DNA of 64,000 bases from Bradyrhizobium sp. NFR13 (GTDB taxonomy: Bacteria > Pseudomonadota > Alphaproteobacteria > Rhizobiales > Xanthobacteraceae), in assembly GCF_900114605.1 (NCBI RefSeq), contig NZ_FOTP01000004.1:473890-537889 (forward strand), given 5' to 3'. Shown here piece by piece: positions 43,778 through 51,936 of this stretch. The notes under the pieces are model-generated. The model did not search any database. It had not been told where the DNA came from and was given only the letters and a program-made list of their open reading frames with translations. Numbering within the stretch: the stretch's first letter is position 1; every line of letters starts with the position of its first letter. The translations under genes and the position numbers were made by a program.

Positions 43778-45127
43778 ATGCCGTCACCCGATCAGATGGG
43801 CTCACCGTTCCCCGCGGCCCGTTCACATCAGCTAGGGGATGGCTACGGCGGCAAGCTCACAGCGCTTGCTGAATTGCCAATTCATGCGCTCGGCGATGAT
43901 TACGAGGTTGAAGGCAGTGGCACCGTGCTGTCCCTGCCGGTGATGCCCCCAGGCAACAGTGTCTCGTTGCGATTGCTGGCGACTCCAACCTTCAAAAACT
44001 CCGCGAAGCTCATCTGTCCCAATGGCGTCGATTATCTTGGAAAGGCGGGCGATCTTGTTACCGCCCGATCGGACGGAGACAGCGTGTGGCGTCTGTTCGT
44101 CAAGCCTGCTTCTGGATCGCAACTCGCCGACCAGTCGCTGTCTCTCAGCAGCACCCAGCAGGCGCAGGTGCGCGCCAATGCGGGCGTGCTCGGTCGCAAT
44201 CGCGTCATCAACGGCCAGTTCGCCATCAATCAGCGCGGCGCTGTTAGTGTCGCAGATAATGCATACGGCCCGGATCGATTCCGAGTGATCGGCGAATTCG
44301 CCACAGGCACGATCTTTACCGACGCTTTCGACGCAGCGGGCGGCAGCGTTCCTGGTGGCGCATTGCAGTTTGGCGGTACGACGGACAAGGGCGGCTATTT
44401 TCAGGTCATCGAGGGCCGCAACTGTAAAGACCTGCGAGGCAAGATCGTCACGCTGTCGATGCGGCTGGTGGTCAACAACACACGCCTTGGCAACATGAAG
44501 ATCGGCATTCTCGAGTGGACAGGCACCGAGGACGCGACGACAGGTGACCCTGTTTCATCGTGGGGCGCGGATGGCGTTACGCCGACGCTCGCTGCCAACT
44601 GGGCGTTCAAGAACACGCCTACCAATCTGAACGTCACGACGTCTTCGGCTACCTATTCAGCTACGGCGACGCTTGGATCGACCTTCACCAATCTCGCCGT
44701 TATGATCTGGAACGACGACAAGTCGTATACTGCCGGCGACAACTTCGGCATTACGAATGTTCAGCTGGAAGAAGGAGGTGTTGCAACGCCTTACGACCAG
44801 AGGATTCACGGACAAGAACTGTATTTCTCTCAAAGATATTTCAGTCTTTTGCCGGGTTGGGTTGGCAAATGGATCAGTACAACCGCTTGTCAGTTATCAG
44901 GGTCTTTCTGGACCAAAATGCGTGCAACTCCCAGCGTTACCGTCGTGTTCGGTACAGCAGCGCTGAATGATTACGGCGTTGCAAATATAAACTTAGTTTC
45001 GTTCTCTGCGGCTGCTCTTGGCGATAGCGGTGGATACATGAACCTTAATACTGCAGCTGGCACAGCTAATGCCTTGTGTGGCTACCTCGATAATGTCGGC
45101 AAAGTATTCTTGAGCGCTGAAATTTGA
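43778..45127 (+). CDS. Tail-fibre-like phage protein
   Basis: 449 residues from ATG 43778 with AGGAGAAATACC upstream. The N-terminal third is low complexity with SSTQQAQVRANAGVLGRNRVINGQFAINQRG, a motif typical of phage tail fibre and surface-binding proteins, followed by a 300-residue beta-rich region (Gly, Thr, Asn, Ser) ending in SAEI. It probably forms the receptor-binding end of a tail or a decoration protein. It is the only virion-like protein found here besides the terminase subunit. Confidence 0.75.
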   Translation: MPSPDQMGSPFPAARSHQLGDGYGGKLTALAELPIHALGDDYEVEGSGTVLSLPVMPPGNSVSLRLLATPTFKNSAKLICPNGVDYLGKAGDLVTARSDGDSVWRLFVKPASGSQLADQSLSLSSTQQAQVRANAGVLGRNRVINGQFAINQRGAVSVADNAYGPDRFRVIGEFATGTIFTDAFDAAGGSVPGGALQFGGTTDKGGYFQVIEGRNCKDLRGKIVTLSMRLVVNNTRLGNMKIGILEWTGTEDATTGDPVSSWGADGVTPTLAANWAFKNTPTNLNVTTSSATYSATATLGSTFTNLAVMIWNDDKSYTAGDNFGITNVQLEEGGVATPYDQRIHGQELYFSQRYFSLLPGWVGKWISTTACQLSGSFWTKMRATPSVTVVFGTAALNDYGVANINLVSFSAAALGDSGGYMNLNTAAGTANALCGYLDNVGKVFLSAEI

Positions 45128-46269
45128 CGGTTGCTCTTAGGCGGCTTTTCCAGGGCGGGCGGATTCGGCGATAACCACTGATTAGAATGATACTCTACGT
45201 GGTCAGCTACGGTCCGCCCAAGTCGGTTCAGAGGGAGTTCAACGCTTCGATAGAGCAGCCACGCCGCCAATATATTGATGCTGGCGATTCCGATGAAGAA
45301 CGCAACCTGGACCAAATAATAGAGATCCCAGAAAGGCGACGCGGTTTGCAGGAAGCTGGTCCACCATGCTTGGGTGATCGGCCAATTCAGCAAGTAGATG
45401 CTGTATGAAATCGCTCCAAGGAAGGCGAGCGGACGCGTATTAAGTGCTCTGTCCACGATTGCGACACGCCTGCCGGCAACAAGCATCAGGATGATTGTTG
45501 CCGGGATGATCTCAAGGAAAATATAGAGGCTGACGTCTCCGGGATGCAGGAAACGGTTTGGGAAAACCCACAACTGCGGAATGATGCAATAAGCGAACAG
45601 TGCACCTATGCCGATAGGGACTGCCCCTCGGCCCATGCGATCGAGGGCCTTGCTGCCGTAGTCATGCAGCAGGACGCCGCAATAGAAAAAAACCAGGAAG
45701 CCCGTGGATAGCGGGCCGGTGACGTACAAATGCGCCAGCAGCGCGATGAACACCGCAGCATGACCTATCGCGGAGATCCGCTTGTGCAGCACGATGACGA
45801 AGGGCAGCGCAATGCTGCAGTGTATCTCAACGATGATCGACCATAGAGGGGCGTTCAGTGCGTGGCTTTGTGCGGCCAGCGATTGCCAGAATGTTTTAAG
45901 ACTGAGATCTAGGGGCAGGCTAAAAGCCCATCCGATGATCCATGCTGTGATTATCGCCGCCCACATTGCCGGCAGTATGCGGAACGCTCGACGCGTCAGA
46001 AATGCGAAGTAGCGCGGGACGAGATCGCCGGATTGCCGATCCCATTGCAGCTTCATCGCATAGCCGCTGATGACAAAGAACAGTAAGACTGCAGCTCGCC
46101 CACTGAAGACAACGTGGGTCAGCCACTGCAAAAGCTCTTGAGTTTCGAAGGGTCCTGAAAACATGCCGACCGTCTGCGGCTTCATCGAAACGAAAGCATG
46201 TTCTGCGACGACGCACATGGCTGCCACGCCGCGCAACGCGTCAACCTGGACTTCTCTATCTGGTTGCAA
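45082..46269 (-). CDS. Acyltransferase 3 family membrane protein
   Basis: 395 residues from TTG 46269. DALRGVAAMCVVAEHAF carries the conserved LRG..A..V...H motif of TM1, FFVISGYAM the SG.L/V. site, and about ten hydrophobic segments follow. OafA/YrhL-type enzymes acylate surface polysaccharide from the inner membrane. The 3' end overlaps the convergent tail-fibre gene by 46 bp. On an element this could change the host receptor (lysogenic conversion); that is inference. Confidence 0.85.
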   Translation of the reverse strand: MQPDREVQVDALRGVAAMCVVAEHAFVSMKPQTVGMFSGPFETQELLQWLTHVVFSGRAAVLLFFVISGYAMKLQWDRQSGDLVPRYFAFLTRRAFRILPAMWAAIITAWIIGWAFSLPLDLSLKTFWQSLAAQSHALNAPLWSIIVEIHCSIALPFVIVLHKRISAIGHAAVFIALLAHLYVTGPLSTGFLVFFYCGVLLHDYGSKALDRMGRGAVPIGIGALFAYCIIPQLWVFPNRFLHPGDVSLYIFLEIIPATIILMLVAGRRVAIVDRALNTRPLAFLGAISYSIYLLNWPITQAWWTSFLQTASPFWDLYYLVQVAFFIGIASINILAAWLLYRSVELPLNRLGRTVADHVEYHSNQWLSPNPPALEKPPKSNRQISALKNTLPTLSR

Positions 46270-46459
46270 AAGCGCTGCCCCGCCACATCGGCGGGAACTT
46301 ATAGAAACAATCAGAAATGTAAAGCTCTGGTTGCATAAATCCGCGCTGCACAATTCTAGCGGGTTTCGTCTGGGCCTGCCTTTCCCACAGGAGATGCATG
46401 ACGGCTTGGCCGAAAGACACTCAGGCTGCCGTCCTGGCGGTGCTTAGCGCAGCGTCCGG

Positions 46460-47017
46460 TTATTCGGAGCCATTTAACGGACCGAATCCGGGAACGAGCT
46501 TGGGTGGACCGTGAGTGATGAACTGCCAAACAGGCTGCATCTCCACCACGACCTGCCGCAGCATTTCAGGAAGGTCGGTGAGCATGAAGCTTGTGCCCAT
46601 GCCATCGTCCTCGTGAACATAGCGGAGCCTGATGAACGCGCTCCGCCCGTTTTTTAAGGACCAAGCCAGATCCGTCGGAATCGTGTCGCCGGTCGTCGCA
46701 AGTAACGCCGCGCGCATGCGGGCCACCTGTGGATTTGCCTCCGCAATATTCCATAGTTGCTCCAGCCGCTTGCGTGACGCCAGCGATAACATCTTGAAGA
46801 GCGCCTCCAGATCATGGCTTTGAGGCGTCGGCTTGCCCTTCGTTTCCATTGCAATGATACACTTGAAGTACAATTCGGAAGCGAAGGCAGACAGCACCAT
46901 CGATGGGGAAGCAACCGTCACCAGCAGATCGCGGTGTTGATCGGATCGCAATAATCGATCGGCGATCCGGAAGCGCTCCGCATTCATGAAAATCTTAAAG
47001 GGGTCTGGCGCAGGCAC
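46460..47017 (-). CDS. Predicted HEPN-type protein, member 1
   Basis: 185 residues. ASELYFKCIIAMETKGKPTPQSHDLEALFKMLSL fits the helix pair of HEPN proteins, and R130-LRYV-H135 gives R-x4-H. The gene follows the second HEPN-like gene with a 5-bp gap on the same strand. HEPN proteins often are RNases or toxins; partner nucleotidyltransferase or antitoxin genes are not seen. The family call is moderate. Confidence 0.5.
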   Translation of the reverse strand: MPAPDPFKIFMNAERFRIADRLLRSDQHRDLLVTVASPSMVLSAFASELYFKCIIAMETKGKPTPQSHDLEALFKMLSLASRKRLEQLWNIAEANPQVARMRAALLATTGDTIPTDLAWSLKNGRSAFIRLRYVHEDDGMGTSFMLTDLPEMLRQVVVEMQPVWQFITHGPPKLVPGFGPLNGSE

Positions 47018-47022
47018 AGGGC

Positions 47023-47613
47023 CTATTTGTCGAGATCCTTACCTGAGGGCATCAGTTCATCGGCCACTGGATGGTTGGAGAACATCGCCGCCGCGGCCCG
47101 ACTTATATAACTGCCGACCTTTTCCATTTCCGCCGCGCGGTCTGCGATCCCTAAAGGATAGCGGATCCGGAAGTTGATCGATGCTAATTGAGTTTGAAAA
47201 TCGAGCAAATCATCAGCCGTAAAATGAACGCTTAACACTTGGTCCTTGCGGACCCTGACGGCGGTGATACGATTTAGATCGCCGGTGCTCCATTGTAGCA
47301 TTCCGTGCACCAGCGCGTTGCGATAATCCGACAAACGCTTAATTTCGGCGATCTGCTTCCTAAGGATATCGCGTCGCTCATCCTCCGAAGTTTCGACCAC
47401 ATTCGCTTCCCAAAGTTCGAGCACTTGGGAAAATTGCATATTATTCATCGCTTTCGGCAGTTCGGGCGTGCCGTCTTCGTCGAACCGAGCGAGTGTTTGA
47501 TGAAATATCTCGTATTCCATAGCACCCCAGTGAGCCACGACGAGGCCGATGAGCCCTAGCTCTCGTTGGCTTAACTCGACCGAAAACAGATACTTCAATT
47601 CCGTGTCGGTCAT
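47023..47613 (-). CDS. Predicted HEPN-type protein, member 2
   Basis: 196 residues from ATG 47613. Helices LGLIGLVVAHWGAMEYEIFHQTL and EIKRLSDYRNALVHGMLQW carry R98-NALV-H103, the R-x4-H motif of HEPN RNases. The C-terminal half is alpha-helical with no clear family. It is the promoter-proximal gene of the pair with 46460-47017. Confidence 0.6.
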   Translation of the reverse strand: MTDTELKYLFSVELSQRELGLIGLVVAHWGAMEYEIFHQTLARFDEDGTPELPKAMNNMQFSQVLELWEANVVETSEDERRDILRKQIAEIKRLSDYRNALVHGMLQWSTGDLNRITAVRVRKDQVLSVHFTADDLLDFQTQLASINFRIRYPLGIADRAAEMEKVGSYISRAAAAMFSNHPVADELMPSGKDLDK

Positions 47614-47694
47614 GAACCCCCAGCCCCGCTTAAAATAGCAGATTGATAGCGACCGCAAGGCGAGCGCAACGAGACTTTAGCCTGAACGGGGAGG

Positions 47695-48012
47695 CTATTG
47701 ATGGAGGACCGCCCACCAGGTGAGTCCAGCGATCGCATAGACCAATATCAACACGCTCCAAGGATGACGTGCAGGCGCCTGAATTGACTCTGGCTTCAGA
47801 TCAGTATCCGGGACCGTGCCTCCGCTTGAAGCAAGGAAGTGGCGTGAGGCACTCAGGCCGGTGCCTGGGATGCCGGCTGTCACTGTGTTCCCCGCCGTGC
47901 CTGTCGTAAAGCCTAGTCCTTTCACGCCGATGCGCACGCTCGCGCTCTTCTTGCCAATATTGAGCTTGATGCCTGGCGCTATCGAGAACGACTTTCGAAA
48001 CCGAATGGCCAT
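47695..48012 (-). CDS. DUF4236 protein with C-terminal membrane helix
   Basis: 105 residues. N-terminal IRFRKSFSIAPGIKLNIGKKSASVRIGVKGLGFTTGTAG..PGTGLSASR is the DUF4236 pattern; a membrane helix (WSVLILVYAIAGLTWWAVL) follows. Function unknown. Confidence 0.75.
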   Translation of the reverse strand: MAIRFRKSFSIAPGIKLNIGKKSASVRIGVKGLGFTTGTAGNTVTAGIPGTGLSASRHFLASSGGTVPDTDLKPESIQAPARHPWSVLILVYAIAGLTWWAVLHQ

Positions 48013-48036
48013 GGCATCTTCCGACGTGGTGCTAAC

Positions 48037-48348
48037 CTACTGCGTAATGCGGATATCGCCAGTTTCTTCGACGACGGGGCGCTCGCCGTCGAAGTCTCCA
48101 TCGGCAAGTAGGGCGCCTATTCCGAAGAGTACCATGCCGCCGATCCAAACAAGTGCTGTGGCGGCTAGATAAGCGGACGTGCCCATGCCGATTGAGCCGG
48201 TTAAGCCGAAGAGGGTGCCAGCGTTGTAAAGGAAGCCTAGCCCGCCCCAGAACCAGAACAGCACGGTGAGCAGACCTCTGCCGGTGCCGTGATGTGTGCG
48301 TAGGCGAAATGTTCGCTCCCACGAAGCGTTCTGCCGGAAGAGCCCCAT
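48037..48348 (-). CDS. Small membrane protein
   Basis: 103 residues with two or three hydrophobic segments (LLTVLFWFWGGLGFLYNAGTLFGL, TSAYLAATALVWIGGMVLFGIGALLA) and an acidic tail. Probably cotranscribed with the DUF4236 gene 24 bp further on. Not recognised. Confidence 0.6.
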   Translation of the reverse strand: MGLFRQNASWERTFRLRTHHGTGRGLLTVLFWFWGGLGFLYNAGTLFGLTGSIGMGTSAYLAATALVWIGGMVLFGIGALLADGDFDGERPVVEETGDIRITQ

Positions 48349-48426
48349 GGCACCTCGTACTGATCTTTATGCTCGGTGATTGCTCTGAGCCTTCGAGTGC
48401 TGGTGCGTTCGAGCTCGGACAGGTCG

Positions 48427-48600
48427 CTACTTCCGCTTGGGGGGCTTGGCCGCAGGCTTGGCCGGCTTCCCATCGGCATGAGCTAAGACCGCGCCAGCCA
48501 GCCGCTTGGTGTCACGTCCTGCGTTTGGATCGCGCAGCTTCTGAGCAGCCAGCTTTTCAATGGCTGGCGAATGATCCCGCGGTCCCTTGATGTTTGCCAT
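48427..48600 (-). CDS. Small basic hypothetical protein
   Basis: 57 residues from ATG 48600 with GGAGGGAAAC. MANIKGPRDHSPAIEKLAAQKLRDPNAG and a Lys/Pro/Ala tail AKPAAKPPKRK. The basic tail suggests nucleic-acid binding. Not recognised. Confidence 0.5.
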   Translation of the reverse strand: MANIKGPRDHSPAIEKLAAQKLRDPNAGRDTKRLAGAVLAHADGKPAKPAAKPPKRK

Positions 48601-48671
48601 GTTTCCCTCCCCATTATTGGGAGCATCAGAGCGCAACCAGAGCGCGAGAGCAAGGGGCGACCCCTCATCCA

Positions 48672-48839
48672 TTAGGTGAGGCTGGGTTCCTTACTCAAAT
48701 GGGTGCGGAGGGGGGCTAGCGCTTTGCGGGCCGTTTCGGAGCTGGCGCTTGGTCTCCGAACATCTTCTCGATCGGATAATCGAGAAAAGCAGCACCGCCT
48801 GTCTTCCATCGCTTTGTAGATGATGTCGATGTCGCGCAT
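48672..48839 (-). CDS. Short ORF coupled to the preceding gene
   Basis: 55 residues from ATG 48839, overlapping the stop of 48839-49102 as TAATG. It starts RDIDIIYKAMEDRRCC but then turns basic and low complexity, so it may be a damaged gene. Confidence 0.35.
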   Translation of the reverse strand: MRDIDIIYKAMEDRRCCFSRLSDREDVRRPSASSETARKALAPLRTHLSKEPSLT

Positions 48840-49102
48840 TACCGATCCCTCACGAGCTTGGGCCGGTTGCGCCACTTAGTATCCTTGTCGACGGAGTGGT
48901 AGACCGGCGTGCCCTTGGGCCATAGTGCCTGCAGCATACCGAGCCGGGCGAATTCGATCGGCCCGTCGTACTCGGCAGCTTGGATCAGGACGTGCATCGC
49001 GTTCTGCCACGGTAGGGCGTCGTGCGCCTCCTTTGGCAGGCGAGTGATGTATTCGCCGGCTTCTTGGAGGGTGGCGAGCTTACCACCGGCGGGCAGAGCC
49101 AT
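48839..49102 (-). CDS. Hypothetical protein of a family common in Bradyrhizobium
   Basis: 87 residues from ATG 49102. ALPAGGKLATLQEAGEYITRLPKEAHDALPWQNAMHVLIQAAEYDGPIEFARLGMLQAL followed by a basic tail (WRNRPKLVRDR). I know similar proteins in many copies from these genomes, from memory. The codons above ATG 49102 belong to a repeated intergenic element (49107-49150). Confidence 0.6.
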   Translation of the reverse strand: MALPAGGKLATLQEAGEYITRLPKEAHDALPWQNAMHVLIQAAEYDGPIEFARLGMLQALWPKGTPVYHSVDKDTKWRNRPKLVRDR

Positions 49103-49106
49103 GGGC

Positions 49107-49150
49107 TCGGGAAATCGGGTCGACCAGGACACAACGCAACTCCGCAACTG
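49107..49150. repeat. 44-bp intergenic repeat, copy A
   Basis: TCGGGAAATCGGGTCGACCA and onward is repeated at 60290-60333 with 2 mismatches in 44 bp. It ends 4 bp upstream of the gene start at 49102 (read on the minus strand). Confidence 0.6.
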
Positions 49151-49205
49151 AACGGCGGATTTAAACGCCCTGTGGTGGATTCGTTCCCGGTAGCTGGCCG
49201 TCGTG

Positions 49206-49532
49206 CTAAAGCCCTAGCGAGGCGGCTGGCAGCTTAAATTCTTCGCCCATCTCGGTTCGGTCAGCTGGGTCGCAATTTGGGCCCCAGATGATGTAGCCGC
49301 CACTGGCGTGCATCTCGATGAGGCCACTAGCTATGAGCTGGTTCCGGCCGAGGGCGTATTCAGCCGCACTGGCCTTGTCCCTGTTGAGAAAGGTCGCGTT
49401 CCAGGCGCCGATCGGGATCATGCCTCTGCGGTCGGCGCCTATCGCCTTTGCAATTTCCAGGAGGCGGGCCGCGGCGGCGTCAGGTTTGGCGTAGGGGCGG
49501 TCTTTGGCGAATTTCTCGGACGACTTGCTCAT
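49206..49532 (-). CDS. Hypothetical protein
   Basis: 108 residues from ATG 49532. KPDAAAARLLEIAKAIGADRRGMIPIGAWNATFLNRDKASAAEYALGRNQLIASGLIEMHASGGYIIWG looks like a compact winged-helix-like protein. Not recognised. Confidence 0.5.
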   Translation of the reverse strand: MSKSSEKFAKDRPYAKPDAAAARLLEIAKAIGADRRGMIPIGAWNATFLNRDKASAAEYALGRNQLIASGLIEMHASGGYIIWGPNCDPADRTEMGEEFKLPAASLGL

Positions 49533-49605
49533 GCTGCCGTTCGATCCGATTCCGAACTCGGCGGTCAAGACTTGATGATGTTCTCTAAATTTTCTTATCT
49601 GGGCC

Positions 49606-49833
49606 ATGGCCGATACCTACGGCTATTGGCCGTTTCAGATCGCTATTCCTGACGACGAAGAGACTTGCGTTAAGGCGACGAGCTTCAGTTCACGGAAACA
49701 GTTGTCGCTGCGTGTGCGTGGTCCCAGTGTGATGCACGGAGACAGACGGTGGGCTGTTTTCTCCTTCACCTACCAGAGAGATGCGGAAGCGCTACGCAAT
49801 GCGTTCGTTGGGAGATGGGGCACGCATTTGTAG
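49606..49833 (+). CDS. Small hypothetical protein
   Basis: 75 residues (ADTYGYWPFQIAIPDDEETCVKATSFSSRKQLSLRVRGPSVMHGDRRWAVFSFTYQRDAEALRNAF). Plausible beta-rich protein divergent to the gene at 49206. No ribosome site is evident. Confidence 0.4.
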   Translation: MADTYGYWPFQIAIPDDEETCVKATSFSSRKQLSLRVRGPSVMHGDRRWAVFSFTYQRDAEALRNAFVGRWGTHL

Positions 49834-49996
49834 TGCCCGGCAGAGTGCAAGGGGAAGTGGTAAGGAGAAGAGTGTCGGCGGCGCGGAGAGGAGGAGGCAG
49901 CCAAGCCACATCCGATACAGGAAGCTGCAGCTCGCGAACTGTCCTTTTGGCTGTTTTGCCATCGGATATGTCCAATATCCCGCATGCCGCACAATG

Positions 49997-50281
49997 CTAT
50001 TTGTCGTTAACGTTTAGCCACAGCTGGACCGCGCGAGCGGCGCGCATCCACTCGCTGGAGCTTTGGGGAACGCTTCGGCCGTGCTGATAACCGGCCAGAT
50101 CGCGAATTGCGGACAGTGCCGCTCGTTCAGCTTCGGCCATGGCAGGAGACGTGTTGGGTGTCGGTTGCTCGGTGGCGAGGCCTTCCAGCAGTCCGCGTGC
50201 TTCCTGATCGGTGCTGATCGCGGCAACCTTCAGGATGGATCTGCAATAGCGGGCTTTGATGAGGCTTTGGTCGTCGCTCAT
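49997..50281 (-). CDS. Hypothetical protein
   Basis: 94 residues from ATG 50281. DDQSLIKARYCRSILKVAAISTDQEARGLLEGLATEQP then a helical C-terminus. Not recognised. The region 49.2-51.5 kb is a row of such small minus-strand genes. Confidence 0.45.
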   Translation of the reverse strand: MSDDQSLIKARYCRSILKVAAISTDQEARGLLEGLATEQPTPNTSPAMAEAERAALSAIRDLAGYQHGRSVPQSSSEWMRAARAVQLWLNVNDK

Positions 50282-50416
50282 TCGAGCGCGCTCGGAGACT
50301 TGGACATTTGGCGGCGTAGGAAAGTCAAACTGGTCGGTTTTATTCAAGATACAGCCTTGGTCGATGAGACCATAGAACATGCGATTGCCGGACTAGTTCC
50401 CGCAGATAAAGGCAGA

Positions 50417-50641
50417 TCAATCCTCTCGCAAGAGGAAGCGAGCTCGAAGCTGCTTCTCGATGCGCGCCACAGTTTTCGCAAGATCAGGATAGTGCCGGCG
50501 CTCGGTGGCGTTGGTGAGCGCGGACCAATTGCCGTCCCCGATCGGGATAATCGCAATCTTGGCATTGGGGAAGGCGGAGCCGGCAAGCTTCTCGTGAAAA
50601 AGCCAGATCAGCTCATCGGCGGTAACGATCTTCTTGGGCAT
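50417..50641 (-). CDS. Hypothetical protein
   Basis: 74 residues from ATG 50641. PKKIVTADELIWLFHEKLAGSAFPNAKIAIIPIGDGNWSALTN looks like a small alpha/beta protein. I have the impression of homologues in Bradyrhizobium islands; not confirmed. Confidence 0.5.
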   Translation of the reverse strand: MPKKIVTADELIWLFHEKLAGSAFPNAKIAIIPIGDGNWSALTNATERRHYPDLAKTVARIEKQLRARFLLRED

Positions 50642-50718
50642 GGTGGCCAAACGTCAGGAGGTGGTCGGAGACTGATTCCTCTAAGGGATCACGGCGCCAT
50701 GCGCAATTCACGCAAAGA

Positions 50719-50943
50719 TCACTCGATGAGCAGACCGTCGATCTCTAAGGCGTGGCGGAAGGCGTATTCCGCCGCGGCATGGTCGGCGTCGCTCATCCAT
50801 GCGAATTCAAGCATGCGGTGTGCGATGCGCCAGTGCGGGCGGGCGTTGCCCTCGACGCTTCGCAAGTAAGCGGACGCACCGGCGGTGTTGATGATCTTAA
50901 GCTTGCCCAGCGGGGATTGGACGGTGAAAGGGCCGAAAACCAT
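50719..50943 (-). CDS. Hypothetical protein
   Basis: 74 residues. GPFTVQSPLGKLKIINTAGASAYLRSVEGNARPHWRIAHRMLEFAWMSDADHAAAEYAFRHALEID. The style is like DUF982-type small proteins of Rhizobiales, but the match is weak. Confidence 0.45.
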   Translation of the reverse strand: MVFGPFTVQSPLGKLKIINTAGASAYLRSVEGNARPHWRIAHRMLEFAWMSDADHAAAEYAFRHALEIDGLLIE

Positions 50944-50952
50944 TGGAGTATC

Positions 50953-51150
50953 TTAGGAGCTGCTCGACCGGTCGGACTGCGATCTCAGGCGGGAAACTGC
51001 TTCGTGCAGCTTGTTCAAGCGCTTGGCGAATTGATTTGCTGTTTCGGCGGAAAGCCCGACGGCTTGATAGTGGTCGACCACAGCTATGGCCTTGGCTTCA
51101 TTATCCCAGACCAGCCAACCCTTCGTCCCTTTTCTAACCTGGAATCTCAT
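50953..51150 (-). CDS. Hypothetical protein
   Basis: 65 residues from ATG 51150. RFQVRKGTKGWLVWDNEAKAIAVVDHYQAVGLSAETANQFAKRLNKLHEAVSRL. Small beta then helix. Not recognised. Confidence 0.45.
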   Translation of the reverse strand: MRFQVRKGTKGWLVWDNEAKAIAVVDHYQAVGLSAETANQFAKRLNKLHEAVSRLRSQSDRSSSS

Positions 51151-51225
51151 CGGCACCGTAAATGCGCAACCGACAGATCCCGTTCCGTGTCTGACACCAG
51201 AACTGGCTTGCACGGCTCTTTGACC

Positions 51226-51456
51226 TCAACCGATCAATTCGTGGTCCGGCGCCAGCTGCCGCCCGATGGAGGAGACCAGGTCCGCGATAGCACTCTGATC
51301 TTCTTTCGAACGGTCCTTTTTGAAGTGGCAGACGGGATACCACCCCTCGCGGCCTCTCAGTATCTGTATCCGCACCTCCTCGGCCGCGCTCGGTTTCGTC
51401 TTCGCCAGTTCACGTTTGACCAACATCTCAAGGTCGTGCGGCGTGTATTTGATCAT
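51226..51456 (-). CDS. Hypothetical protein
   Basis: 76 residues from ATG 51456 with GGAG upstream. KYTPHDLEMLVKRELAKTKPSAAEEVRIQILRGREGWYPVCHFKKDRSKEDQSAIADLVSSIG. Not recognised. Confidence 0.5.
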   Translation of the reverse strand: MIKYTPHDLEMLVKRELAKTKPSAAEEVRIQILRGREGWYPVCHFKKDRSKEDQSAIADLVSSIGRQLAPDHELIG

Positions 51457-51523
51457 GCCTTCATCTCCAGTCGCTTTCGGCTTAAATCGCGAAAAACGCA
51501 GAGAGTTCCGGTGGGGACAGCTC

Positions 51524-51931
51524 ATGCCGGCTCGTCCACAGGCCATCCTATTCCACGCCGCGCTGAAGTCCGATCTGGGGGACTACACACCGGCGCTGAA
51601 AGCTGGACTGAAGAAGGCGGGGTTCGCGTGCGTCTATGTGGCGTCGGCGGGGAAGGCGTGCCGGGTCGGCTATGTACTGGACTTGCAGGCAGCACTCCAG
51701 CGCTTCCAGCGGACGTCACCGGTGCCGATCGAGGTCGAGGAGGTCATGTGGGTGCCTGACCGCGGGATAGCGACGACCATTGCCAGGCATGGGGCTGCGG
51801 GCGGATGGCACGACATTTCAGCTGCGTCGGTGGCCGGCGAGCTAGGACTGACGACGGTGCGGCTATATCCCGAGGCGGTGACCGTGCCGCATGATCAGCT
51901 TGTCAGTCGCTGGGCAAGGAGAGTGGACTGA
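51524..51931 (+). CDS. Hypothetical protein with GIY-YIG-like N-terminus
   Basis: 135 residues from ATG 51524. ALKKGFACVYVASAGK-type text (GFACVYVASAGKACRVGYVLDLQAALQRFQRTS) resembles the VYV...G..KVG.S.D...RL..LQ layout of GIY-YIG/T5orf172 nucleases, but the catalytic Arg and Glu are not certain. It converges with the acyltransferase gene. Confidence 0.4.
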   Translation: MPARPQAILFHAALKSDLGDYTPALKAGLKKAGFACVYVASAGKACRVGYVLDLQAALQRFQRTSPVPIEVEEVMWVPDRGIATTIARHGAAGGWHDISAASVAGELGLTTVRLYPEAVTVPHDQLVSRWARRVD

Positions 51932-51936
51932 ACTTC

